Source of the DNA: Trichosphaerium sp. ATCC 40318
Taxonomy: Eukaryota; Discosea; Flabellinia; Trichosidae
Direction: 5' to 3'
NCBI GenBank assembly: GCA_038496445.1
Contig: JALMLS010000423.1
Span: 124,001-188,000 of the forward strand
Length of the DNA stretch: 64,000 nt
Below the pieces are notes generated by a model. It did no database searches and was not told where the DNA came from. It worked only from the letters and a program-made list of their open reading frames with translations. Positions 23,816 to 35,866 of the stretch are shown here, in pieces. The position numbers were made by a program, and so were the translations under genes. Numbering within the stretch: the stretch's first letter is position 1; each line of letters begins with the position of its first letter.

Positions 23816-25198
23816 TTAGTTATACAAGGCAAAATACAAGTAATAAATATTCTGCAGAGGGTTATACATCATTTTATCACGTGATTTACGCATAAGAGAT
23901 ACGCTCTAAGGTTGGTTAGGACTCAAAAAAAAAAAAGAGGAGAACTAACCTCAAATATTCCGTAAACAAGAGTCCTCAACAGGCAAGCTGTAGTAATACC
24001 AGTACGTCCTCTTCCACCGTTACAATGAATCATTAGATATTCTCCATCCTTAATTCTACGGGCCAAGTCATCTGTTAAAGCAATCAGCTATCAATACAAC
24101 AGAACAACAAAAAAAAACAAAAAAACGAACTATTCTTCGTGCAAACAAATCCAGTTCTGTTATAACTGGTATTAATAGTTAGAATACGTACATATAAATA
24201 CTCTATAAGTATCAGCATGTACAGGTATCCACCTATCACGTATTGGGTAACGTATAAGTGTCAACCCAAGCTCTTTTGCGATAGCATCATATTCTTTCAT
24301 TTCCATCCATTCTTGCTCCCATTCTTCTAAAAGACATACTACTGTAGTAATCTGATACTTCTCCTTTGCGTGTCTATGTAATGATTAACATTTTTGTAAC
24401 TCTTAACAACAACATACAACAAATCCTGAGCGAGATCACGATACTGGTGGAGCTTTTTTCTACCAGGTGAATGACACATCCCTATTTTCCCTGAATACGC
24501 TAATGGGTCCAACCCCTCTACGAATTCAATTTCTAGAGGCTTATTCTGAGACGTTTCGTTATCCTATACCAGCGTATCAGCGTACTCAACATCACAGGAA
24601 ACAAATCGAAAAGTTTTCCAAAAAACAAGAAGCAAGAAATTTAATCGACCGTGTACCTCTTTGTTAGGATCACAAGGCTTTTTTGATAACATCACGGTAC
24701 CCATGAACCATGTAATAGTTAATCCGCCAGCAAGAACGAACGTCAAAGCAAAAATAAGGAAACTTCCCAAAATGATAAAGAACGACCCTTAACGACAATG
24801 TCAGGTATTATTAACGTAGTTCTACGCGAAAATAGACCATTTGATAATACCGTGGCTCGATAAAGAAGTTCTGATGGCAGTTTAAATTATAAGATTGTGT
24901 ACCTCCATATGCGAGTAGCTTATACAACGCAACGCCGTTTAGAGCAGGATTGGTCCATAATACTAATATTAGTTTTGGGTTTGGCCCAACCTTGTCTGTT
25001 AGAGCTAGTGGCAGGAATGTAGAAAGAAAAGACAGGATCATGGCGAGTAAGGCATGTTTCGTATGGATTGAAGCTTCACACTATTGAAAAATCGTTACAA
25101 ATCGTTTCTATTACTACCAACGTTACCTGGAACCAGTTGTACATGAAATAAGAGAATATTCCGATGACAGCACATACTGGAAGAGTACTTTTATGCAT
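23816..25198 (-). CDS. membrane-anchored dual-specificity phosphatase, CDKN3-like
   Basis: Start ATG 25198 (MHKSTLPVCAVIGIFSYFMY). The first three exons (to about 24662) code for several hydrophobic segments, including LAMILSFLSTFLPLAL and FLIFALTFVLAGGLTITWF. The catalytic part follows: GKIGMCHSPGRKKLHQYRDL (about 24440-24510), TTVVCLLEEWEQEW (about 24320), IPVHADTYR (about 24220) and the signature LMIHCNGGRGRTGITTACLL (about 23985-24040), an intact HCX5R P-loop. The order LG.C.PGRK, then RDLA.DL, then HCNGG.GRTG matches the CDKN3-like dual-specificity phosphatase group. A C-terminal exon ending YFALYN, stop 23816, is my best guess. The membrane part joined to this catalytic domain is unusual. 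Confidence 0.75.
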
Positions 25199-25651
25199 AA
25201 CTCTGTATTACGGTTTAACGTAACGAGTACTGGCTAGAAAAGTGGTTTTTTGTCGTTTAAAATAGAATGTACTTGACTGGGTACATTTTTGATAAAACAA
25301 AAACTGAAACGGAGTGTCTCAGGCCTCTTGAGGTTAGTGCGATGTCTCTGCGCTGTATCTGATCTGAAATAACGAAAGAAAGTGCAAAATCATACACAAA
25401 AGGTCCAGTTTACAATTTAAAGGTATACAACCCTTACAATAAGAGCAATTCGCTTACATATATACGAAAAACGCCGTTTACACAAAAAATAAGAAAAATG
25501 ACCACCAAAAGCGTTAAAAACAAGTTTTAACACAAATTCGGGGTCTAAGGCGACGTCTTTTTACCTCCAATTTTAAAATCAGGGCCTTTTCTTTCAATTG
25601 GGAGCCGGGAATGAGACAATCCCGTCCCAAACAAAAAATGAGGAAGCGAGT
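25199..25651. other. intergenic stretch upstream of the phosphatase gene
   Basis: No gene seen. It holds the phosphatase promoter and the 3' end of the RRM gene. Confidence 0.4.
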
Positions 25652-28639
25652 TTATGTCTTTGACGCTTCACCCGATTTTTCGTTTCCAGTCCCATTAATA
25701 TTCATATTCTCCATTTGATCAGGTAAGTCCTGTGCTGGATCTAAACTAGCATAAGGAGAAAGAAGAGAAGGTTTTTTGTGGAATTCACAACAAGTAATAA
25801 AACTTACCATATTCTGGAGTTGATGATTTAGCTTCACTAGCATTTTCGGTCTAAAATAAGCATTAGTTTAAACTCGTATTGTCAAGGTGGTTATAGTATT
25901 ATATACCTCTCCATCATCAGGGTGTTGTTGAGCAGTCATTTGTCCTTGAGGCATCTGACCATTAGCCTAAAAATTTAGTCAGACGTTTATCTTCTTATCT
26001 AAAACTACAAGCATTTTTGTGTACCATGTAATATGCGTTTGCTCTGTAAGCAGCAGCTGTGTATGGATTTTGAAATTGTTGTTGTTGACCATAGTAATCA
26101 TAAGCTGTTGGGTAACTTTGATACTGTTGAGACATGGCTACGAAAAAAAGTCAGAAAAAAAAGCTGCGTGGCTTATGTAAGAAATAAACAAGAATCAAAT
26201 GCTGCAGCAAACATTGCCACAAAAAAAAACAAGCCGAACCTTTTTGTTGTTGTGCTGTGTATGGATTGTAAGGTGTGCCTTTGTAGCTATTCTCCGGTGA
26301 ACCAGGATTATTAGTAGGAGTGGCATTAGGACCAGCAGGACCAGCAGGACCAGCAGGACCAGCATAACCATTTGGAGAGTAACCATTAGGATAAGCGCCA
26401 TTGTTATTCGTGTAATAAACACCAGGATAAAAGTAAGGATTTTGCATCATCATTGAGTAGTAGTATGGTCCAGAGTATTGTGCTATATAGTTCATGTATT
26501 TGTTGAACCTCTTACGGTACTTCATTTCTGGTGTCTCACAGTATTGAACGCGTATTCGGCGATCTTGCCACCGTGTACCATTCTGAATAACAGTAAGAAA
26601 GGGTGTTTGGAGTATATTAGTTGAAACAAAGCGGTTTAACGCTTGTTCAAAGTACGTACTTCATTTTCAATTGCTGTAGCTGAGAAACTCTCGTCTTCAT
26701 ATCTAATGAATGCAAAAGCGCTTCGCTCCTAAATACTTCATATAAGTAAAGATAGCGGCAGATGGGAGGAAAAAAAATCCAAAAAAAATGGTTGTTTGTT
26801 TGTTTATTGGTTGCCGTCTTGACTGGGTTTTTAGAAATTGTTTTTTCGTGCCTGTGTAGTTTCTGCGCCTTTGGAATCTGAATTATTAGGATTGATTAAT
26901 GTACAACTTTCAATTTCACCGTGCTTCTTAAATCGCGCCTATAGCTATCATTAGTTGTCTTATCTCTGTAAATAATGCTTCCGTGGCAACACAGCGGTTA
27001 TATTACAAATAAAAAAATACTGACGCAGACACAGCAAATAAATAAAATAAACTTTTTTTCTGAGAGGTCACGTTGCTTGAAGAAAGAAAAAAAAACAAAC
27101 CCACGTGCCATTAATGTTTCTTTAGATACAGAAGGATTTAGACCACCAACAAAGACATGATGCTTATCTATGCCTAGAGTGTCTACAATACAAATATTAG
27201 GATAAAGAACTCGGACACTGAGCCTCAAAAAATCAAAAACAAACAGCGCTAGTTCAATCAAAAAAAAAACTAAAAACCAAAGAGGTTGTTGTACCTGGGT
27301 CATTTGCGCTTGTAGCCCATTCTACAACCCATCTTCTGTTTTTTTGTTTTAACCCCTACAGTAATAAATCAATCACACATTTGAATCTTGTCTTAAAACC
27401 CAACAGTACTCAGATTTCTGGCAGAAGTACAAACTAGCATTGACAACAAAAGAAAAAAAAAATGTGGCGTTCTGTTCATGTGTATTTTATTTTTCACCAT
27501 CCACGTGCGTACCACAAGTGCTTCGCTTGCATCCTCTCTAAACCTGTATTTTACAAACCCACAACCCTTACTCTTGTTCGTCTGGTGATTTTTTATTATA
27601 GCTACGTTTTCTACAACACCAAACGTCTCAGCAACACGCCTTAGCTCCTAATTCAGTTGTTAATACATGTAAAGTATTTATAATATCTTTAAAACCAGAT
27701 AGCCATCGCGACATTCACTCACAGCGCACAAAGAACGAAAGAAAAAAAAAGAAAAAACAAAAAAAAAACAAAAAAAAAAGTACACTAGGTTTAGTGGAGT
27801 TTCGTTAGTTTTTACGGTGCTGGTATTTGGAATGTGGTATAATATCGGTATAAATATACACTCTGATAGCGGTTTTTTTGTTGTTAAAGAAAGAGAAATG
27901 ATGAGTTTACAAATTATTTAAAATAGAAGCAAAATGGATAAAACTAGTACGCACGCTATTACTCATATCCTTGCTTAGCTTTGCCACGAATAGAGTACGA
28001 TTCACTTTTGCTTTCTCTACGCGTAACTGTCTCCCATCAATAATATGTCGCGGAACTTCTGCAATGGCTCGCTCTGATGCATCTTTATCCTATAACGGAG
28101 CGTTAAGCAAAAGTGTCGATGCTGGTGGTTTTCATGTTTTTTGTTTTTCTTTTGTACAAAAACGCGTATTACGGTTTTACGGGATCGTATTAGGTGGTAA
28201 ATAAAGCGCAGTTTTGAGTGTCGTTATAAAAAGGGTTTTGGGAGCCGCGCTCAAGGGTTTTTTTGTTTTTTGCTGTTTTTTGCAAATTTTTTTTTTGTGA
28301 GACAGGACGCCAAATGTCAAAGTAAAAACGCCAATCAAATATGATTAAATAACGCTATATCGAATTTGTACCGAAAATTGTACTGAGTGTAATACTTACC
28401 TTAAATTGTACAAAGGCGTATGGCCTGCCTGTCTTCTTGTCGCTCAATAGTTTTACTTTGAGTATAGTGCCAAATTGACGGAAGTGTCCTGCTAATTTGT
28501 CCTCATCTGTTTGAGAGGACAGAGAAGCAACGAAAATACAAGCATCAGCAGGACCTTTAATGTCGTTATCTTTTGAGTGAGCTTCAGACCGGTATTGTGT
28601 AGGCTCTGAAGAAAAAACGTAAGTTCTTTTCACGCGCAT
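25652..28639 (-). CDS. three-RRM RNA-binding protein with Tyr/Asn/Gly/Gln-rich tail
   Basis: Spliced gene from ATG 28639 (or a further upstream exon) to the stop at 25652. RRM1 has ACIFVASLSSQTDEDKLAGH and RPYAFVQFK (RNP2 and RNP1, about 28400-28550). RRM2 has RTLFVAKLSKDMSN (about 27970), VAETFGVVENV (about 27610) and GCGFVKYRFREDA (about 27545). RRM3 has HHVFVGGLNPSVSKETLM (about 27110-27165), FKKHGEIESC (about 26920) and AFAFIRYEDESFSA (about 26690-26730). The tail is low-complexity and prion-like: YYYSMMMQNPYFYPGVYYTN, a 9-bp repeat coding Gly-Pro-Ala (about 26330-26365), then QQQQFQNPY. It likely binds mRNA and joins granules. RRM3 contains a GC donor at 27108. Confidence 0.85.
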
Positions 28640-29238
28640 GACTTTTGACAAGTGTACTGCCCGTGGATGCGTAGAAATTAATAAAACAGCAATACTGAGC
28701 CTTGCTGGGCGAAATAAAAAGATCTCGCGCCTAGAGGTAACAGATCTGTTCTAAACTCATCAAAAGCTCTACAAAATAAGTACCTGACATGAGCATACAA
28801 AATAAATAGCAATTGCGGCTTGTCGTTGCTCGTGAACACAAAAAACCAGAAGAAAACTCGGAAAAAAAGTTCACAAGGTTTTATACGTTCTATACAACGT
28901 TTTACGCAGTATTATTTCGTACGCCCGATTAATAACTCGTTTAAAGTTACAGTCCGTTTACTTTTCTCACACATGAGAATACTTTGTAGAACGCTATATT
29001 CACGCAAGGGCTATACACGTACGCTTTCCTACCCTCGCTGTATTTTCTAAAATTATACAAGTCTCAAAATGTGTAATTTATTTTAAACTTTCGTACAAGT
29101 ATGTACAGGTTTAGCTGGTACAAATAAGCTTCAACAAAAGCGCACGTGTACAGAATTTAATCCAAAAAAAAAACCTAAGATCATTTGAAACCAAAACGTC
29201 TTTCGTCATCCACTAGTTAGTCTACGAGTTTATATGTC
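28640..29238. other. intergenic stretch between RRM and Rieske genes
   Basis: No gene recognised on either strand. The 5' leader of the RRM gene probably lies in the first 150 bp. Confidence 0.4.
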
Positions 29239-29822
29239 TACTCATCAGGTTCATTAGATGCACCATGGAGAGTGGTTGGCTCATCCTCACCCATCCATAC
29301 CCACACGTGACCTGAAGCATTTAGTTGCAGAAGGAGTGTCACAATGAAGATATACCATGTTGCTCTCTGCATTCAAAGCGAGGTACTGCTCCTTCTATGC
29401 GCACAGAAGCGTCTACATCGGCTGTAGGAATATGTACACATGCGCCTTGTTGTGTCAGAGTACTGAAGAAGCACAAGGTGAAGGAAGAACCGTTGAAGGC
29501 TTCAAGGATTCTGCATGATTTGAATACTACTAGCCCGGCGTACCTAATTCGTCAAACTCCCAACCGTGAAACCCACAACGTAGCGTACAGTTACCCTCTT
29601 GCACCAGTTAGTGGTTTTCTAAACTAGTAAGTGACATTTACCTTCATGACTCAGTTCACCCATTCTTGATAATTGTATACCCATATGGGCACATTTATCC
29701 AGTAATACGCATGCTTTACCCTTGGTGTTACGAAATAATACCAATTGCTTCTTCGCAATGGTTCTCCCAAGGGGCTCTGTTCTGTTCAAGCGCGAAGACG
29801 TGCATGCTACGCGCCAACTCAT
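29239..29822 (-). CDS. stand-alone Rieske [2Fe-2S] protein
   Basis: Starts at ATG 29822 (MSWRVACTSSRLNRTEPLG). Exon 1 (29642-29822) has the first cluster ligands in CAHMG (C-x-H), exon 2 the second pair in RCGFHGWEFDELG (C-x-x-H), and later exons give GACVHIPTADVDASVRIEG, then HVWVWMGEDEPTTLHGA and TAG near 29239. The order and the GHVWVWMGE ending match the N-terminal Rieske domain of ring-hydroxylating/aliphatic oxygenases, but the gene stops before the non-haem iron catalytic domain. It therefore looks like an electron carrier or a truncated oxygenase. Introns are tiny (the first only about 40 nt), so the remaining exon borders are approximate. Confidence 0.75.
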
Positions 29823-30730
29823 TTAAACGCCAATAAATCGCTTGTAAGTCTATCTGAGTCTTAACAACGCGCCCGGACACCCAAACAATGTATATTTGCC
29901 CGTTTAACTGGGTTGTGCTTGCTGGAAGGGATCATACAGTAAATGAGCACTGATGTTTCGTGCGGGCACCTCAGTATTCTCGTAGCGCGTTTGAGCTGTG
30001 CGCTTAACATTTTAAACGGTTTTATGCAGTGAACAACTTTTTGGGCACGCAGTAGCGTAGGCACGCTTCAAATTCAATCTGAGAACTGGCTAGAGCGTCT
30101 AAATCGTTCAAAAACGTTGCCTGTCAAGTGCACTTGGCTATTTTTAGATACTCCGCGCTTGGTGTTGCCAAAACACTCCTACAATGACTCAGTAAGCGAA
30201 TAAATACTATTGGCGTTGACGGTCTTTTTTTGTGAAAGAAAAGTGTTGTACATTTTTTTTAAAACCTCTGTGTACTTCCTTACGCGACTCTTATTATACA
30301 CGCTTCTGCTTGCAACCTTTAAAGTTAAAAAAAAGTTGACTTTTTGCCGCAGTTTATAAAAACCGCAGCGGGCCGTGCCTATAGTGGTAAATTAGCGCTA
30401 AGTAGTTTTTTGGTAGGTAATGAGCGCCGTCCGTCGCGTTTAAAAAAAGCCAAAAAGATCGAAAATTCAGCATTTTTACAATGGCGTCGAAAGGACACTA
30501 GTTCACTACGGGAGTTGTGTATGGTAAATATTATGACTATGTAGTTTTAAAGCTTTAAAAAAACGCTAGATCCGTTATCCTAACGCTTTAGATACGTACA
30601 ATGGTGCCTTGTGCCTAATAACAGCGTGTGCTTGTCCATGTTTTGTGCAAAGCCGATCACATTGTGCCACAGGCGCTCACAATTACAACAAGAAACCAAC
30701 AGTCACAACAACAGCTCTTCTACAAAAAAA
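29823..30730. other. intergenic stretch upstream of profilin
   Basis: About 900 bp between the divergent Rieske and profilin genes. No coding region recognised. A CA-rich leader with AACAACAGC-type sequence directly precedes the profilin ATG, as is common for strongly expressed genes. Confidence 0.4.
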
Positions 30731-31353
30731 ATGTCTTGGGATTCATACGTAACCAACCTTACCACCGCTGGATGCTGCAAAGCCGGTCTCTACGGCCTCA
30801 ACGGTAGTAAATGGGCTGCCTCCTCTGGCCTAGACGTACGTAGCGAGTTCAAAATCGTCGCCGCCTCACAGGCGTTTTCATCTTTGTTTTTTTGTACCCT
30901 TAAAAATTACTTCCTGCCGTTCTCTCTCCCTAACCCCTTATCTCTGTAGTTCCCAGTCAAAGCACTTGCTGGTGGATTTGCAAGCCCAGACGGTCTCAGG
31001 GCCACCGGTCTTAAAATAAACGGCGATAAATACTTCGTCCTTATGGCTGATGGTGAAGTTATCATGGGCAAAAAGGTAAGATTCCTTCACTACATTTTTT
31101 CCTTTACTGCCCCGAGGCGAAGAAACCGACTTCTACGGTCGCCTTACGCCTCATTTTTTTATTTTGTTTATAGTCACCGCCGCCTCGCTATCTCGTTGTA
31201 CTAATCAGATTCTTTTAGGGCCAAGGTGGTTTCGTCGCCGCTAAGACTAACACTGGCGTAGTATTCGGCCTCTACGACCAAAACTGTACCCCAGGTCAAA
31301 TTTCTAAGAGTGTAACAGGTATCGCTGACTACCTCAAGCAAAGCAACCTTTAA
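30731..31353 (+). CDS. profilin
   Basis: Three exons, 30731-30835, 30950-31075 and 31219-31353, join to 121 codons plus TAA, normal for profilin. The N-terminal MSWDSYVTNLT, then AAIYG-like KAGLYGLNGSKWAAS, FPVKALAGGFASPDGL, YFVLMADGEVIMGKK, and the C-terminal GIADYLKQSNL are family landmarks. It binds monomeric actin and poly-proline proteins in the cytoplasm. Codon use is visibly more GC-rich (many C-ending codons) than in neighbouring genes, which fits high expression. AATAAA follows at about 31397. Confidence 0.95.
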
Positions 31354-32298
31354 ATACCTATGTAACTACACCCTTTGAGCGTGCTTCGCTTCACCAATAA
31401 ATATAGTGTCTAAAAAGCTCTCAGGCTCAACCTTTTTTGTTTTGTTTTTTTCTCTCTTTTGTGTTCCCCTTTTTTTGCCTTTAGTGAGCGGCAAGAGAGA
31501 GGCAACTTGTAACAACAGTTCTGACAGAATATTTGTCATTTTGTTTACTCACAAGAGGCAAAACAACATTGTAGTTTTTGCGGCAACTGGAAGTACGGCT
31601 TTTTAAAATCTTGGCAAAATACCTTTTCGATCACGTGTACAGCGAGAACGCTATTCAATTTTTTTTTCAGTATTTTTTGTTTGTTTTTGCTATCGGATCC
31701 ACACGAGCGATAAGACGTGGCACTCTGTACGTAGCACCTTACGAATAGAGTTATCAAGGAACAGATACAAATACACAACCTCTTAAAGAAGAATTCTAGC
31801 AGTGAAAGCTCTATGAGGAGATTATTCTACGCGTGTATACACTATACAATACGATTAACAGAGTATTGCGTCATGTGTGGTATCATCGCGATGGCACTCT
31901 ACTTATGACGCCACCTACTATGATAAGGAGCACAACACTGCTCAATACACGTTTTTTAACGTACAAACTAACTCCCAATAGTAGTTGAGTGCGGTCGACC
32001 TTCCAATACACAAAGTTGCTGTGCATAAATTACTTACAGTAATTGCACCAGCGCCAATGTCGGGAACAAAATGTTCAAAATGTAGGAGCATTCATTGTAA
32101 AAAATCAAAACAAGCAGGGATTCTATCTCTGCCACATTATTTGTGTCTGTACCTTTTTGACTCACCCAAAGTATATTCCGTTCATTTTGTTCTCAGTGAG
32201 GAGTAAAGTTATGAAACAGGCAATAGAATGTATCTCTGCTCTGTATTTCACAAAGTACTATGTTGTTGGTTTGTTGACTTTAATTTATTTACAAGTGT
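31354..32298. other. intergenic stretch after profilin
   Basis: Convergent 3' ends. Poly(A)-type signal near 31397. No gene recognised in the rest, although short open frames occur. Confidence 0.4.
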
Positions 32299-35200
32299 TT
32301 ATATCTCGGACTCCTTTGGAGTTTTAGGGTAATTGAATAGAACTTCATCTTCTTCTCTTGCTAAGCATGAGCGATATGCTTCTAAAAGATTACTTATAGG
32401 AAGAGAATGAGGAAGCCTTGTATGGAAGGCAACAGGCTCGTGCTCCAATGCCTTTAGCTGATCAATGACGATATCCAAAAGATCATCCTTGTTCACTTTG
32501 AAAACGCCACGTCTAATGATACCTATGGGTATTGAATAAGCAAAAAGGGAGCTGACCAAAAGAAAAAAAAATGAATGGAAAAAATCTTGTAACAGTTCAA
32601 ATTCTTCACTTTTTTTCTACCACAAGGTACCTTTGAAAATATGTGTGGTTTTCAGGTAAAGCAAAATAAAACGCAAGGCGTTTCTGCAGAATGGGAAAAC
32701 AAAAGTAGGATTTGAACGAATAGAAGTGTAGAACTGTAACAAGTTACTTTTTGCTTTTTGCAAGTTGATTTTTTTTTTGTTCGTAAAAGTTTTCTTCAAA
32801 AAGGTTTTTTAAGGCTTGCTTGTTTGCCTGTTTTTAGATGGCTTTTGGCTTTTGGGAATGAGGTCTTACCTGGTTTATATATTTTCCTGAATGCTCTTGA
32901 TATTGCTTTTCTTGTCTTTATACCCGTGTATTCCCCAAAAGAGTAATCCTTGATTTCTAATTTTACATGCTCAAAACCAGTAAACAAATGATTGAGTGTT
33001 AATGCCACTGCCCACTCGAATTTAAAGTAATTTTTTGGTGAATCATCTCTAGCTTGTTGTGCCTAATGAGGGGTGGTAAATAAGCATGTCAAGAAATAAA
33101 AAACCCCACAAACAGACAGCGAAGATCGATCAAAAAGAGAAGACTACTTTTGACGAAAATAGCAAAGCTAAACGTTTTGTCGGGCTGACTGAATAAGTGT
33201 ACCTTTCTATGGATAATTGTTATCTCTGGTGGAGCATTGGTATTCTAAAAGAGAGTTAGCATATGTGATAATTAATCCACTAAAGTAATGTTCGATCAAA
33301 AACAATCCAAGAAAAAGAGTTGCGATGAGGTACCTTTTTCTTTGGTCGTTTGATTATGACTTGAATTTCCCAGCTTCCTTGAAAATCTTTGAAAGGGCAT
33401 ACTTCAAAAAGAATATTACGAAGTTCTAGAATTGCAGGGTAGATAATATGAGTACAAAGGCATTTCAAAACACCACTTAAACGAGACTTTTCTGGGATAG
33501 CCTAAACAAAAAAAAAAGGTTAACACTTGAAGTTCACTTCAAAAAAAAAAGTGTTCTGCTGCTCGTATGTGGCATACAGTAGTAGTACATTATGAGACAA
33601 AATCAAGTGCTTCAAAGAAAAAAAACCAGGCACATAAAACGTCAATCAAGTAAACAAGAAATGAGACTTACATCTGCAATGAGAGCTGTTAGCTTTTCTC
33701 CAACATCACCACTACCGTTTGATAAATGTTTTTGTATTGCTGATTCTATTGTATCAACAAGTCTTGGTTGTATCTCACGTGTCAATACCAATAGAATCTT
33801 CGCAACAGCGAAAGCAGTCGGTGAGTTGCCTCGGGTTTCGGCGAGCTGGGGAAAAAGAATAAATAAGTAGTCTCGAGAAAAAAAGTTTTCTCTTTTTGTT
33901 TGACGTACAACTTCACCTTTGTTATCGTAAATAACAACATTAGTACAAAGACGTGGTAGATCACGACCAACAGGTAGCTCATTCAAATGTTTTCGCCAGA
34001 TCTGTAAGGAGATTAATGAGTTTTGTTTTCTACTAGTTCTAATTTTGACGTACCTTGAAGTAAGGCACTGTTGGATGAACAAAAGGAGATATAAGATGCT
34101 CGAATTTATGTACAATTACTTCTGGCATGTCTTCATGCGTGACAAAATCTCTTATCCACATGGATGCTACAGTATGTCAGTGTTTCTTAAAAAACCAGCA
34201 AAGTTCAAACAAATTGCTCAGAATTCTGATTGAAGCATATGATTGTAAGTTCTTGCCTTTGCATACATCAGCCAGCCTAAAGCGTGTCAATTACAATAGC
34301 TTGAATGGATTCTTATGTTCATGAAGTACGTACTCAGTGCGAAGAATCCAAAAGAATCTAAAGTACTTTTCTGGATCAGGTGAATGAGCTTGCTCCCATT
34401 TACGATGTGTTACTATTGTAGAATTCGCATGTATCTCAATGGTAATACGCCATGATCCCTGTAAAATAATAAGGAGACTTACTTAAATAAAAGAAGAGGA
34501 AGACAAAAAAAAAGAAATGTAGTTATGACTACCTTTATATCTTTGTAAGGAAACTCCTCATAAATTCTTGTTCGGACTGCTGATACAGCTGGAAAAATCA
34601 TCTCTTGTTGAATACCTACAAAGTAGTGAGATACAACATAAACAAAGAGATTTACATTTAACAGCGCGAACCCAGTTGAGGCTATTATCAAAACCGTACT
34701 CTTCAAAACAAGTCCTAATAATTTTTAGTTTTTTTTTTTTGACATTGTAAATGTTTTTTTTTGTTGAGCTTACCTCAATTGTACTGATAGATCACCTGAA
34801 GGTTTTACATATCGTGAAAAACCTTCTTCTATATCTGCAACAGCCTCTGGTGTATCAAGACGACGTGCCAATGTCAAAAAAATTGTCTTTACAACTTCGG
34901 GATGTGTTAAACTACCATCCTCCGCGTACAACTAAATAAGTAAGCACGGTCACGTGATCCTTTTCTTTTAGGGTTTGTAAAAAAGATTGAGTTGAAACAG
35001 TAATTGTTTTAGTAGTACCAGAGTGCCTGTTGTTATATCTACTATCTTAATTTGTTTCGCTAAACGAGCGATATCTTTATGTACAGGTAACTCAAGTAAT
35101 TTTTTACTGAGTCTTTGACGTATTGTTTCAGAAAAACCATTCTGATCAAAGCTACGCACTAGAGAGGAGAGATTACTATCAAAATACTCTTTCATTCGGA

Positions 35201-35811
35201 GTACGTAAAACAAATCAACAGGTTTTTACCGTTTATCACTAAAAAACCGTTCTACAGCGCTCTGGGAGAGTTGTTTTTCGAAATCGTAGTTTTTTTTTTT
35301 GATTTTTTTTTTGAAGTTCCAATAACGTACCACGTGGTGGCGATAATGACTTTGCTCTAGGTTCTATCTCTTTTGTACCGCGCTTAACTGATACTCTCTC
35401 GCGTTTTGGTGTCTTTGGTCTACTTGATGTTTTAGGGCCGCGGCGTGGCGAGCTAACTTCTCCGTGTCGTGAGCTTTTGTCAGCTTTGGACGCTGGTTCA
35501 CTCTGTATCGTATGTTAGCACTTTAAACGGTTTCCGACGCATGTACTGTATTTGTAGCGGACGCATGAGTGACTCTGGATGCTTTAAACAGAGGTGACTC
35601 CTTTCCGCCGTTGAACTGCATAAACATGTAAATAGATGTAGTATACGCAATATGTCATACCCGTGATGGTACAGCAGCATAAGAAGAGTGATCTTCCGAC
35701 CAACCACCCGCTTGCTCAGTTAGTTTGTTTGAATTCCACCTAGATACACCGTTAGTGAACGTACAGCCTAAAACATGACTACCCAGACGAGTTTGCGAAA
35801 GGGTCCGACAT
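32299..35811 (-). CDS. large protein of unknown family with duplicated domain
   Basis: Spliced gene starting at ATG 35811 (MSDPFANSSG, then WNSNKLTEQAGGWSEDHSS) and ending at 32299 (YPKTPKESEI). The first third is disordered and basic (about 35330-35510, SSPRRGPKTSSRPKTPKRE). After DFEKQLSQSAVERFFSDK and a helical region (LLELPVHKDIARL) come two related segments. Copy 1 at about 34340-34560 reads FPYKDIKGSWRITIEIH, then THRKWEQAHS and YFRFFWIL. Copy 2 at about 33000-33400 reads CPFKDFQGSWEIQVIIK, then IIHRKAQQAR and YFKFEWAV. Each copy is preceded by an ELPV..D..RL helix. I do not recognise the family. It is divergent from the HAD hydrolase gene with very little space. Confidence 0.65.
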
Positions 35812-35866
35812 TTTAGCGTCACTAGCGTGTACAATACTGGAAGTGCTGCAAAATAGTGACAGGTAA

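Noticed and set aside
26330-26365. Short GC-rich direct repeat taken as a possible regulatory microsatellite
   Set aside because: It is coding: a 9-bp unit for Gly-Pro-Ala in the low-complexity tail of the RRM protein.
30344-30544. 66-codon plus-strand frame upstream of profilin
   Set aside because: No homology, no splice support, and no clear start context; probably chance.
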